From assembly GCA_947382625.1 (NCBI GenBank), contig CANDAG010000027.1, forward strand, positions 1-50,928: a stretch of 50,928 bases of DNA, read 5' to 3'. The stretch is from an uncultured Lachnospiraceae bacterium. GTDB lineage: Bacteria > Bacillota > Clostridia > Lachnospirales > Lachnospiraceae. Each line of letters starts with the position of its first letter. The first letter of the stretch is position 1. The notes beneath the pieces are model-generated. The model was given only the letters and a program-made list of their open reading frames with translations. It made no database searches and was not told the DNA's origin. Of the stretch, positions 34,383-41,939 are shown piece by piece. The translations under genes were made by a program, and so were the position numbers.

Positions 34383-35645
34383 TTACGGCAGCATGTATTC
34401 CGCTACCACCTTTTTTATTTCATCCAAAGAATACAGATTATTGAAATCATAGCTGACTGCTTTGGAAAAATCATATACCTTACGGAGCGATTCCTGGTAT
34501 TCTTCTTCATTTACTTTGGCGCCTTCCCATTCATACTGGTAAATGGGATTTCCCTCATCATCAAACTGTACCCTGCTGTTATCCTCTGCGCCATAATAGC
34601 CTTCTGCGATCAGAACCAGTTCTCCGTCTGTCAGGCGATATACCAGATCATAATAGTAATCCATGTTTCCTTCGGAATTGCATAACATATTACTGCCGGG
34701 AATGTAAGAAAAATAAAGCCTGCTGAGCTGGTTTACATGAACCTCTCCGTCAGCATACTGGATAATACGGCAGCCTGTGGCTTCATCGATGCCTACCTCC
34801 ACGAGCTGTGGGATTTCATCGTTACTTAGGGTGATCAAAGTATAACCGGTTTGAGTAATCTCCTGAGAGTCACCATTCAGATATTGGATGTACGCCTGCT
34901 GCCAGGGCTCTGGGCTTTCCTCTGACATAAGGGAAGTCTGCGGCTCGTCTCCGCTTCCTGTCTCCGGCTCGTCTATCCTTTTGCCGCTGACAAAATCCTT
35001 TGCGGTCTGGATGGTGATCTCCGAAAGAGCCGTGGAAGCATTGTCGGACATCTGCGCTTCATAAATGAACCCTCCGCCTGCCGTTCCGCTGTAATAGCGG
35101 ATCAGGGAATGGGGAGTTGCCGCCTGAGGCCCGGCGCCAAGGTAATAACTGACAATGGCAATGATATCGTCATAGTTATCGTTATTATAATCCAAAAAGG
35201 ATACTGCCTCCACCTGACAGAACTGTTCAAGCCCTACATTATCTTCCGTGGTTCCCGAAAGCTGCATCAGGATCTCACCCTTTTTTTCAATCAAAAAGAC
35301 CACATCCGCAAAGGCGTTTTCGGATGTGTCCGGCTCGTAGGCGGCAAAGGTGACCTGTCCTAAGGGATGGAGAGTTACCTCAAAGGTTTGTTCCGGGATA
35401 CCATTGCCTCGGGGGTAACCGTCATCAGGGCGATTGGATGAGTTACCGTTTTGAAGATCAGATGCCGGATCCTTGCCGGATGTCTTTTGATCGCTTCCCA
35501 CCTGTTCCTGTTCCAAAGACTCTGAGGCAGAGTTGCTTTCAGAGCCGTCCTTCCCCGCAGAAGCGCCCGTCAGGCCACAGCCTGTCACGAGCAATCCGGT
35601 CAGAATACCGATCATGGACAGATAAAGCTTTTTCCTGGATTTCAT
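34383..35645 (-). CDS. Hypothetical lipoprotein with FG-GAP-like calcium loop
   Basis: 420 aa. Signal peptide with lipobox LVTGC (Cys about residue 23) followed by a Ser/Gly/Glu-rich linker, so it should be anchored to the outer face of the membrane. LDYNNDNYDDI (about 150-160) resembles the DxDxDG-type calcium loops of integrin-like FG-GAP repeats. The remainder is beta-rich and acidic with no catalytic motif. Function unknown. Start ATG 35645 has GAGGAGG upstream. Confidence 0.8.
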   Translation of the reverse strand: MKSRKKLYLSMIGILTGLLVTGCGLTGASAGKDGSESNSASESLEQEQVGSDQKTSGKDPASDLQNGNSSNRPDDGYPRGNGIPEQTFEVTLHPLGQVTFAAYEPDTSENAFADVVFLIEKKGEILMQLSGTTEDNVGLEQFCQVEAVSFLDYNNDNYDDIIAIVSYYLGAGPQAATPHSLIRYYSGTAGGGFIYEAQMSDNASTALSEITIQTAKDFVSGKRIDEPETGSGDEPQTSLMSEESPEPWQQAYIQYLNGDSQEITQTGYTLITLSNDEIPQLVEVGIDEATGCRIIQYADGEVHVNQLSRLYFSYIPGSNMLCNSEGNMDYYYDLVYRLTDGELVLIAEGYYGAEDNSRVQFDDEGNPIYQYEWEGAKVNEEEYQESLRKVYDFSKAVSYDFNNLYSLDEIKKVVAEYMLP

Positions 35646-35665
35646 AATGTTCCTCCTCTATATGC

Positions 35666-36862
35666 TTACTTCTCCAGAAGCCATTCGGCAATATTGCAGA
35701 CTTCAATGCCCTCATATGTGTATTTCGGATGTTTTGTTCTGGCTATTACTTTTTTGGGATATGCATCCCGTATACTTAAAAGCGGTGTAACCTTCCGTTT
35801 AAAGGTATCTTCGCCAGCAATATTGTCACTGACCTGAATATATATTTTCTCACTTCCACGCTGCGCCACAAAATCAATTTCTTTTTGATACAGTTTTCCC
35901 ACATAGACATCGAAGCCTCTTCGAAGTAACTCCATGCAAACAATATTTTCGTATATCCTTCCATAATCCATGTTCCTGCTGCCCAAAACCGCATAGCGGA
36001 TACCCGTGTCGCACAGATAAAACTTATCCAGGGATTCCAGATACTTCTTTCCACGAATATCATACCTCTTAATATCATAAAACACGAAAGCGTTACACAG
36101 ATATTTGATATACTTTCCAACTGTCATATGATTGGTGGCAATCCTGTTTTCGGACAGGATATTGCTCACTTTATTAGGAGAAGTCAGATTGCTGACATTG
36201 TCCATCAGAAATTCACTAAGCCGCTGCAGTACCGTAGTATCAGGAAGATGATACTTCTGTACAAGATCTCTGGTTACAATTGTTTCATACACTTCTTTTA
36301 TATAATTCGTTCTGTCCTTTTCGGTTCGATATACATAAGAACCCGCCAGTCCGCCGTTCACGGAATAATCCTCAAAAAGCTGTTCCCTGTCTTTGATGTC
36401 ATTGTAATATTCACAATACTCCTCAAAACTAAAAGGAAATACAGGAATCTCAATATATCGCCCGGTAAAAAGTGTCGCCAGATCCGCACTTAATAAAAAT
36501 GCATTTGAGCCGGTAAGATAAATGTCATACTTCCTTTTCGCATACAGGCTGTTAACAGCCAGTTCAAATCCGGGGCACATCTGCACCTCATCTACAAAGA
36601 CATAATTTACCTTTCCTGCCTGGTACCGCTCCTCCACATAATTATGAAGCGCATGATACTCTTTGATTTTCTCAAATGCCAGATCCATATAGTCTATATA
36701 AATAATATTGGCATTATTAAAATGATTCTGCAAATATTCTACATAAGCCTGCATCAACTGAGATTTTCCGGAACGCCTGATTCCTGTAATGATTTTTATG
36801 TCCGGGGTATCCTTCAGATCGATCATTCTGTCCAAATATCGTTTTCTCAAAATTGTCTTCAT
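35666..36862 (-). CDS. AAA_14/DUF4143 family ATPase
   Basis: 398 aa. P-loop GIRRSGKSQLM (about residues 27-37), Walker B VNYVFVDEVQM, sensor YDIYLTGSNAFLLS and the GRY..IPVFPFSFEEY segment of AAA_14, then the C-terminal DUF4143 domain with the nuclease-like EIDFVAQRGSEKIYIQV. Such ATPases are numerous in gut anaerobes; function unknown, though some act with restriction or toxin-like systems. Start ATG 36862 chosen because AAAGGATG lies 6 bases upstream; the frame is open to 36928. Confidence 0.88.
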   Translation of the reverse strand: MKTILRKRYLDRMIDLKDTPDIKIITGIRRSGKSQLMQAYVEYLQNHFNNANIIYIDYMDLAFEKIKEYHALHNYVEERYQAGKVNYVFVDEVQMCPGFELAVNSLYAKRKYDIYLTGSNAFLLSADLATLFTGRYIEIPVFPFSFEEYCEYYNDIKDREQLFEDYSVNGGLAGSYVYRTEKDRTNYIKEVYETIVTRDLVQKYHLPDTTVLQRLSEFLMDNVSNLTSPNKVSNILSENRIATNHMTVGKYIKYLCNAFVFYDIKRYDIRGKKYLESLDKFYLCDTGIRYAVLGSRNMDYGRIYENIVCMELLRRGFDVYVGKLYQKEIDFVAQRGSEKIYIQVSDNIAGEDTFKRKVTPLLSIRDAYPKKVIARTKHPKYTYEGIEVCNIAEWLLEK

Positions 36863-37140
36863 GAATTCATCCTTTTTCAAAAATATGATTTTTTTACTCT
36901 TTTGAAATCGGCATATCATATGTCGCAAGGAGGGACCCGCCGCAGGCGGGAGGATTCCTTACGACCTACGCACGCATCAGCGTGCTTCATTATATCATTT
37001 ATGACAGAATATATGCAATGATCTTACTTTCAAAACACAAAATATTTTCATTTTTAGAAAACGCTTTTGAACCAAATGAGGATACATCAGCAGATACACC
37101 CTTCTAAAATGGTTCCCATGAAATATTTTCTGTTGGGTGC
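36863..37140. other. Non-coding stretch with a structured repeat
   Basis: No gene is supported between the ATPase start and the tRNA promoter. At 36921-36966 a nested hairpin has outer arms GTCGCAAGGA and TCCTTACGAC around CCCGCC-GCA-GGCGGG, followed by GCACGC-ATCA-GCGTGC (36970-36986). The rest is A/T-rich without clear signals. Confidence 0.5.
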
Positions 37141-37169
37141 TTGACAGAACCTCAGGATTGTTATAAAAT
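37141..37169 (+). promoter_or_regulatory. Promoter of tRNA-Arg
   Basis: TTGACA (37141-37146), 17-base spacer, TAAAAT (37164-37169), 28 bases before the mature tRNA. Confidence 0.85.
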
Positions 37170-37197
37170 ATCTATTGTTGCAGATAGGGCAACAGAT

Positions 37198-37271
37198 GTG
37201 CGTTTAGCTCAGCTGGATAGAGCGTTTGGCTACGGACCAAAAGGTCGGGGGTTCGAATCCTCTAACGCACG
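37198..37271 (+). tRNA. tRNA-Arg (anticodon ACG)
   Basis: Full cloverleaf: acceptor GTGCGTT pairs with AACGCAC, D-stem GCTC/GAGC, anticodon stem TTTGG/CCAAA with loop CTACGGA (ACG), and T-loop TTCGAAT. The discriminator is G; CCA is not encoded. A34 is expected to become inosine, reading CGU/CGC/CGA. It stands alone, transcribed from its own promoter, with a terminator 15 bases downstream. Confidence 0.97.
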
Positions 37272-37285
37272 TGCTTAGTAAAGCG

Positions 37286-37324
37286 GCGGAAATGCTGAAT
37301 TTATCAGCGTTTCCGCTTCTTTCA
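37286..37324 (+). terminator. Terminator of tRNA-Arg
   Basis: 13-bp stem GCGGAAATGCTGA (37286-37298)/TCAGCGTTTCCGC (37304-37316), one G-U pair, tail TTCTTTC. Confidence 0.85.
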
Positions 37325-37384
37325 TGCTTGGGATTTACCCTTCTTATTTTTGTTTCATTTTATTTCATTCTGTTTCATTTTCTT

Positions 37385-37520
37385 CTAGACAACACTTTTC
37401 ACTGAAATGGCTTTTAAATAGTCGATAATATCGGTATTTTCCTTCCTTTTCACATAAGCCATGGTCTGCTCTATAGTTTTCGTGCTCCCTTTTCGAAATT
37501 GTGTACCCACTAAAAGAGAG
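37385..37520 (-). pseudogene. C-terminal gene remnant next to tRNA-Arg (recombinase-like?)
   Basis: On the minus strand a frame ending TAG 37385 reads FRKGSTKTIEQTMAYVKRKE and then NTDIIDYLKAISVKSVV, with helical, protein-like composition but no start codon or ribosome site upstream. Its position just past a tRNA 3' end and pointing toward it is where integrases of integrated elements sit, so it may be the tail of a decayed tyrosine recombinase. I cannot recognise catalytic residues; the assignment is tentative. Confidence 0.35.
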
Positions 37521-37534
37521 CTTATAAATATACA

Positions 37535-37563
37535 TTGTAGGCAACAGACATATATTTTATAAT
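37535..37563 (+). promoter_or_regulatory. Promoter of the DUF218 gene
   Basis: TTGTAG (37535-37540), 17-base spacer, TATAAT (37558-37563). Inverted ATATACATT/AATGTATAT copies (around 37528 and 37566) flank it and could be an operator. Confidence 0.55.
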
Positions 37564-37661
37564 CAAATGTATATCTGGTTTTGTGAGCAAGTCAAATTTC
37601 AGTTTATAGAAACGTTACAGATTTAAATGGATTTTCAAAAGATGTAAAGCGGAGAAAAAGT

Positions 37662-38267
37662 ATGTGGGTATCAAAGATAACAAAAGAAGTTTTAACGAAT
37701 GATATGATAGATCGCCTTTTATTTGAAGGCTTGAATGATAATGGAGTGAATGTTGACTGTATTATTGTTTTAGGCAGTATGAAAGCAGCAGAATATAGAG
37801 TTCCGGTAGCGGTTGATGCGTTTTTTACAGGAAAATCTGAAAAGATAATGTTATGTGGAGGAAAAATAAGAAACTTTTCAGGTGAAAGTATGGCAGAAGC
37901 AGAAAATATGTATAAAAAAGCCTTGGAATTAGATGTTCCGGAAGAAAGCATTATGATTGAAAAAAATTCGCAAAATACAATAGAAAACATATTATGTTCC
38001 CTTTTGGAGTTACAACGTTCGATATGGCTTAATAAAGTAAAAAGTGTATTATTGGTGACGACAACATATCATATGCGCCGAAGTTTACATATAGCAAAAT
38101 ATCTTTTTCCATCTCATATAAGTGTATATCCATGTCCGGCAGATGACCCAACAACGAAAAGAGATAATTGGATGAATACATCTGAAGGAATCGACAGAGT
38201 AAAAAGGGAGGCATTGAACATCGTAAGATGTGTTAATAACGGAGTGATTCCTGATTTTGAAATTTAA
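37662..38267 (+). CDS. DUF218/YdcF-like protein
   Basis: 201 aa. DUF218 landmarks: CIIVLGS near the N-terminus, EKIMLCGGK, SMAEAENM, IEKNSQNTIENI and VLLVTTTYHMRRSLHIAK. The family is Rossmann-like and linked to envelope or S-adenosylmethionine-binding roles without a firm reaction. No signal peptide or membrane helix here, unlike many DUF218 proteins. Strikingly A/T-rich relative to its neighbours and close to tRNA-Arg, which hints at acquisition. GCGGAG lies upstream of ATG 37662. Confidence 0.82.
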   Translation: MWVSKITKEVLTNDMIDRLLFEGLNDNGVNVDCIIVLGSMKAAEYRVPVAVDAFFTGKSEKIMLCGGKIRNFSGESMAEAENMYKKALELDVPEESIMIEKNSQNTIENILCSLLELQRSIWLNKVKSVLLVTTTYHMRRSLHIAKYLFPSHISVYPCPADDPTTKRDNWMNTSEGIDRVKREALNIVRCVNNGVIPDFEI

Positions 38268-38294
38268 AAGATAATATATCCCTATTTTTAATCA

Positions 38295-38480
38295 ATGGAC
38301 CTGCTAAGAAGATGTATCCACAGGCTCTTTCATTATGATATCAAGCGCTGCTTTATCTGTAAAAAAGCGGAATTCAAGCATCGATTGATTCCCAAAGGGA
38401 GACTTGATGGGGTATATTGGTTTTGCAAAGAAGCGGACCGGCCGCAGAGACAATCAGCAAAGGAGAGAAAATATGTTTGA
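38295..38480 (+). CDS. Doubtful 61-codon Cys-containing ORF overlapping the XRE gene start
   Basis: The frame encodes a basic peptide with CFIC and a later WFC, and its TGA overlaps the ATG of the next gene by a few bases, as in translational coupling. There is no ribosome site before ATG 38295. It may be a small zinc-binding protein, the remnant of one, or chance. Confidence 0.25.
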   Translation: MDLLRRCIHRLFHYDIKRCFICKKAEFKHRLIPKGRLDGVYWFCKEADRPQRQSAKERKYV

Positions 38481-39237
38481 TATTATGAAAGTAGGTAAGA
38501 CCATCAAAGAAGCAAGGATCGCCCGGGATATGACCCAGATGAATCTGGCGGATGCCATGGAAGTGAGCTATCAGGCTGTCTCCAATTGGGAGAGAGGTAA
38601 TTCCATGCCGGATATTTCCAAGTTAGAGCAGCTCTGCCAGATTTTGCAGATCAGTATTGATCAGCTTCTGGGAGCGGGGGATGAGACCCGAACGATCACA
38701 AGAATCATCCATCAGGAGGAGAATGACGCATCGGTTAGCATGGAAGAGATAGGAGAGATAGCTCCTCTTCTCACACCAAAGGAGGTAAAAAGGCTGGTGC
38801 ATGTCAATCGTCGGGAGGATGCCGGGCAGGAGGACAAAGCAAAGGGAGATGCTGCGTCCGCGCAGGACAATGCCTCGAAAACCGGCAATGAAAAAAAGAG
38901 GATGGATCAATCTGTCATTAAAAAGTTTGCTCCTTTTTTGGATGAGGAGGATTTGGACGAGCTCTTACAGGATTTGGAAGAAGAAATGGATATGAAGACT
39001 CTTACTGGTCTTGCGCCATTCTTAAGCCAACACAGTGTGGACGGACTGGCTTTGCGTCTTATGGATAGGAATGGAATGGAAAGCATCATGAGTCTTGCGC
39101 CATTTTTAAGTCAGGAATGCCTGGAAGAAGTGCTGGGGCGTTGCGAAGATGACGTCTATATGGATCAGGTTATGGCACTTGCTCCATTTTTGAGCAGTAC
39201 GTTTTTGAAGGGGATGATCCGGCGTGCGAGAAATTAG
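38473..39237 (+). CDS. XRE-family regulator with APFL-type C-terminal repeats
   Basis: 254 aa. N-terminal helix-turn-helix (about 5-62; VGKTIKEARIARDMTQMNLA, SYQAVSNWERGNSMPD). A charged linker (about 100-140) leads to helical repeats with a shared core: IAPLLTPKEVKRLV, FAPFLDEEDLDELL, LAPFLSQHSVDGLA, LAPFLSQECLEEVL and LAPFLSSTFLKGMI, spaced about 27 residues apart in the last four. The repeats probably form an alpha-solenoid for protein or ligand binding. AAAGGAG fixes ATG 38473. Targets unknown. Confidence 0.88.
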   Translation: MFDIMKVGKTIKEARIARDMTQMNLADAMEVSYQAVSNWERGNSMPDISKLEQLCQILQISIDQLLGAGDETRTITRIIHQEENDASVSMEEIGEIAPLLTPKEVKRLVHVNRREDAGQEDKAKGDAASAQDNASKTGNEKKRMDQSVIKKFAPFLDEEDLDELLQDLEEEMDMKTLTGLAPFLSQHSVDGLALRLMDRNGMESIMSLAPFLSQECLEEVLGRCEDDVYMDQVMALAPFLSSTFLKGMIRRARN

Positions 39238-39281
39238 AGGCCTGTGTAGTTATAGCCAGAAAAGGAATAAAACCATGATTA

Positions 39282-39317
39282 ACATAGGCCGGTTCGCAGA
39301 GCGGACTGGCCTTATGT
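39282..39317. other. Hairpin after the XRE gene
   Basis: Arms ACATAGGCC and GGCCTTATGT (one bulge) enclose GTTCGC-AGA-GCGGAC, forming a long stem 45 bases after the stop. No T-tract. The surrounding 220 bases up to 39456 have no supported gene. Confidence 0.45.
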
Positions 39318-39456
39318 GAGCTTCATTACGATAGGCTGGGTCACGAAGCGTGCGGTGTTATTCTTTTATCTTATCAGTTTTTATGAGATTTTATTTCCAA
39401 TTTTAAGCAGTGGGGACACTTTTCCGAAAAGGGACTTTTCGTTAATTAGCAATATC

Positions 39457-39699
39457 TCATTTTTTTGCATTGATTATTCTATTCCCAAAAGGTTTATTTT
39501 TCTTTTCATGTTCCAGTTCGATGATCTTATCTTCAAGGAAGGGCAACCAAACGTGATACATGGTCATTGCATTTACAGCAAATTGTATCAGGTCTTGTTC
39601 TGTCCACCCATTTAGACTTTCACACCTTCTTGCAAGTTCTTCCAGTCTGCTTTCCCATTCGGTATTGTCAACGATCAGTCTTACATCAAAGTGTTTCAC
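39457..39699 (-). CDS. Hypothetical small helical protein
   Basis: About 80 aa from GTG 39699, set by AAGGA 8 bases upstream; ATG 39726 or 39768 would extend it but lack ribosome sites. Contains LEELARRCESLNGWTEQDL and MTMYHVWLPFLEDKI, predicted helical, soluble. No known domain recognised. Divergent from the small HTH gene at 39831; the shared upstream region has TTACG/CGTAA palindromes. The size and the pairing with a one-domain HTH gene resemble toxin-antitoxin-sized modules, but nothing specific supports that. Confidence 0.55.
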   Translation of the reverse strand: MKHFDVRLIVDNTEWESRLEELARRCESLNGWTEQDLIQFAVNAMTMYHVWLPFLEDKIIELEHEKKNKPFGNRIINAKK

Positions 39700-39830
39700 C
39701 TTCTCACATCCTTCTGAAATTAACATAACATATTGCGATAATTTACGCAACGTAATTAATTGTAACAAAAATATACGAACTGCAAATTTTCGTAACGTTG
39801 GGAGATAATATAGTCGTGGGAGTGATGAAG

Positions 39831-40031
39831 ATGATTGATTATACGCCGCTGTGGGAGCTTATGAAAGTGAAAGAAATAAGCCAGTATCACCTTATACAGA
39901 ATGGTATCGCCGGCAAGACAATTTATAATATGAAAAGAAGTTGCTATGTTTCTACATCAACTTTGGAGAAACTGTGCAAGATATGTGATTGTACGCCAAA
40001 TGATATTATAAAATTTGTCGATGAATCGTAA
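39831..40031 (+). CDS. Small Cro/CI-type HTH regulator
   Basis: 66 aa, a single helix-turn-helix domain (MIDYTPLWELMKVKEISQYH opening, then GIAGKTIYNMKRSCYVSTST and LEKLCKICDCTPNDIIKF), the YozG-like class. ATG 39831 has GGGAG 8 bases upstream. Followed directly by a good terminator. Confidence 0.88.
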   Translation: MIDYTPLWELMKVKEISQYHLIQNGIAGKTIYNMKRSCYVSTSTLEKLCKICDCTPNDIIKFVDES

Positions 40032-40060
40032 AAGGACACTGAAAGCAGTGCCCTTTTTAT
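40030..40060 (+). terminator. Terminator of the small HTH gene
   Basis: AAAAGGACACTG (40030-40041)/CAGTGCCCTTTT (40046-40057), loop AAAG, one mismatch, tail TTATTATT. Confidence 0.85.
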
Positions 40061-40119
40061 TATTCCTTTAATTTCCTCATCTTTTTTCTTTTATAGAGAA
40101 GACTCCCGAAGAATGGTAA

Positions 40120-40614
40120 CTATATCAATAAATAAATCCCCATCGCCAGTACAAACTGCACGATCGTTGACAACAGCCAGATTCCCGCACAGGCCAGTAC
40201 ACGTATTGCCGTGGGCTTTTGCGTTTTGGAGGCAACCGATGCCATTGCGACGATGATCAATACCTGTATTACGCCGCCGAGGGCCCCGCCGATCAAAAAC
40301 AGGAAATCTATTGCATGTAGAACGACAAAAAACCATACCCAGCCGGGCACCTTCACAGGGATATACTCTTCTCCTGTAGCGCAGTCCCTGCCGTCATAGC
40401 TCAGGATCGTCTTGCCAAACTGTCTGATATGTATGGTAGCTTCTTTTCCTTCGATCATCATGGAATAATTTGTCTCCAGAAGATTGGATTTTCTTGCCAG
40501 CTTGTTCAGCTTCATGGGCTCTGCGCCGTTTACCGATACTTTGTTTTTTTTCAACTCGATCCTGTAGGGAATCCCCTGTGCTTCAAAATTCCAGATAGTT
40601 TCTTTTGCTGCCAT
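40120..40614 (-). CDS. Hypothetical membrane protein
   Basis: 164 aa. The N-terminal half is a beta-rich cytoplasmic domain beginning ETIWNFEAQGIPYRIEL, in style like small FAIM/DUF-type domains; the C-terminal half has three membrane helices (WVWFFVVLHAIDFLFLIGG onward). AGGAAGAAAA precedes ATG 40614. Function unknown. Confidence 0.75.
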   Translation of the reverse strand: MAAKETIWNFEAQGIPYRIELKKNKVSVNGAEPMKLNKLARKSNLLETNYSMMIEGKEATIHIRQFGKTILSYDGRDCATGEEYIPVKVPGWVWFFVVLHAIDFLFLIGGALGGVIQVLIIVAMASVASKTQKPTAIRVLACAGIWLLSTIVQFVLAMGIYLLI

Positions 40615-40728
40615 TTTTCTTCCTCATTTCTTATCCTGAATTTTATGTCATTCCATGACATATTCTTTTCAGATTTTATCATGCCTTTACTTATAATTCA
40701 ATATATGTAATACCCTGGCCAAATAGTT

Positions 40729-40759
40729 GTAACTATTCGGCGTTCGGTTTTATGGTTAC
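40729..40759. repeat. Copy of the GTAACTATTC hairpin repeat
   Basis: GTAACTATTCGGCGTTCGG then ATGGTTAC, matching the inverse of the hairpin at 19393-19423 at about 25 of 31 positions, with arm changes that keep pairing (G-U). It lies 30 bases before the ABC leader promoter. Confidence 0.55.
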
Positions 40760-40788
40760 TCAATATTTATAAGTCCTTGAAGAAAAAC

Positions 40789-40817
40789 TTGACAACTTGC
40801 CCTGGGTGTGATAAATT
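40789..40817 (+). promoter_or_regulatory. Promoter of the ABC transporter leader
   Basis: TTGACA (40789-40794), 17-base spacer, TAAATT (40812-40817). Start expected near 40824, giving a leader of about 300 bases before the ABC ATPase. Confidence 0.7.
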
Positions 40818-40858
40818 GTTTGGAAATTTAAACGGAACAAGTAAGGATAGGAGCAACC

Positions 40859-40936
40859 ATGTTTTATAGAAATAACGTATTATCAAATCTGATCATTATG
40901 GAGCAGCCGATTTTTCAAATTATGGCCATCACCTGA
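40859..40936 (+). CDS. Leader peptide of the ABC transporter operon
   Basis: 25 codons, MFYRNN...QIMAIT, with AGGAG 5 bases before ATG 40859. It is rich in Ile/Asn/Leu and has no drug-binding signature I recognise. Its last codons and stop (TGA 40934-40936) lie in the 5' arm of an RNA stem that governs the downstream terminator, so ribosome position on it should decide read-through. Analogous in layout to bmrB ahead of bmrCD in Bacillus, where antibiotic-slowed ribosomes permit expression. Confidence 0.7.
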   Translation: MFYRNNVLSNLIIMEQPIFQIMAIT

Positions 40937-41066
40937 AACCGGTAAGTAACCGGAAAGCGCATGGCCGTAGGATGGAAAGTCTTATTTGGCTATGCGGTGA
41001 TCAGAGAGGACTAAGAACCGCATTGCAATGTACACTTTGATGTATATGCCATGTGGTTCTTTTTTG
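40921..41066 (+). promoter_or_regulatory. Ribosome-mediated transcription attenuator
   Basis: Four mutually exclusive stems are visible. A: 40921-40929 (TATGGCCAT) with 40961-40969 (ATGGCCGTA). B: 40958-40966 (CGCATGGCC) with 40988-40996 (GGCTATGCG). C, antiterminator: 40992-40998 (ATGCGGT) with 41017-41023 (ACCGCAT). D, terminator: 41013-41023 (AAGAACCGCAT) with 41051-41061 (ATGTGGTTCTT), extended by an inner stem and followed by TTTTTT. A excludes B, B excludes C, C excludes D. A ribosome finishing the leader peptide blocks A and favours termination; a ribosome held upstream allows A and C and read-through. Confidence 0.75.
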
Positions 41067-41129
41067 TTCCATAGAAAAGTGCATCCTATAAGACTATTCT
41101 ATAAATTAATTATGAGGAGGGAATGGAAA

Positions 41130-41939
41130 ATGCATGTGATCGAGGTCGAAGGTTTGTCAAAAACCTTTCGGGTGAAGCGGAAGGAAAAAGGAATGAAGGG
41201 CAGTATTCAGGCGATCTTTAAGCCACGGACAGAGGAGATCAGGGCAGTAAAGGAAGTCTCCTTTACAGTGGACGAGGGAGAGATGCTGGCCTTTATCGGT
41301 CCTAACGGAGCGGGAAAGAGCACGACCATCAAAATGCTGACGGGTATTCTTTATCCGGACGGCGGCAATGTGAAGGTGCTGGGAATTGACCCCACAAAGA
41401 AGCGAAAGCAGCTTGCCTGTCAGATCGGAACTGTGTTCGGGCAAAAGGAGCAGCTTTGGACGCATCTGACGCCCTATGACAATTTCCGATTCTTCGGGGC
41501 CATTTATGATATACCGGATGGAGAAATAGACAGGCGTATCAAGGAGCTTTCGGAGGCCTTTGAGCTCTCCGGGTTTATCAATACTCCTGTCCGGAATCTT
41601 TCACTGGGGCAGCGTATCCGCTGTGAGATCGCCGCTTCCCTGATCCACAGGCCTAAGGTGTTGTTTCTGGATGAGCCCACCATAGGGCTGGATCCAGTGG
41701 TGAAGGAAAATATCCGTTCTCTTATCAGGCAGATGAACAGAGAATTTCATACGACGATCTTTTTGACCAGTCATGATATCGGCGATATCGAAAAGCTTTG
41801 CAGACGTGTGATCATCGTAAACTCCGGGCAGATCGTGCTGGACGATTCCATGGAGCATTTGAAATTTTCCGATGCTTCTCTGGAAAATATCATCATGAAA
41901 ATTTATCAGGAAAAGGGAGAGGAGGCGCGGGTCTTATGA
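41130..41939 (+). CDS. ABC transporter ATP-binding protein (COG4586 type)
   Basis: 269 aa. Walker A GPNGAGKSTT (about 57-66), Q-loop FGQKEQLW, signature LSLGQRIRCEIA, Walker B VLFLDEPTIGLDP and H-loop TSHD, all intact. The N-terminal insertion (VKRKEKGMKGSIQAIFKPR) before the core is typical of the COG4586 subgroup that pairs with ABC-2 permeases of the COG4587/COG3694 kind. ATG 41130 has GGAGGG about 9 bases upstream. The stop overlaps the next start (ATGA). Confidence 0.93.
   Translation: MHVIEVEGLSKTFRVKRKEKGMKGSIQAIFKPRTEEIRAVKEVSFTVDEGEMLAFIGPNGAGKSTTIKMLTGILYPDGGNVKVLGIDPTKKRKQLACQIGTVFGQKEQLWTHLTPYDNFRFFGAIYDIPDGEIDRRIKELSEAFELSGFINTPVRNLSLGQRIRCEIAASLIHRPKVLFLDEPTIGLDPVVKENIRSLIRQMNREFHTTIFLTSHDIGDIEKLCRRVIIVNSGQIVLDDSMEHLKFSDASLENIIMKIYQEKGEEARVL

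Noticed and set aside
40859-41066. A metabolite riboswitch instead of an attenuator
   Set aside because: No known aptamer core recognised, and the strong ribosome site and ORF overlapping the first stem favour translation-controlled attenuation; a novel aptamer cannot be excluded.
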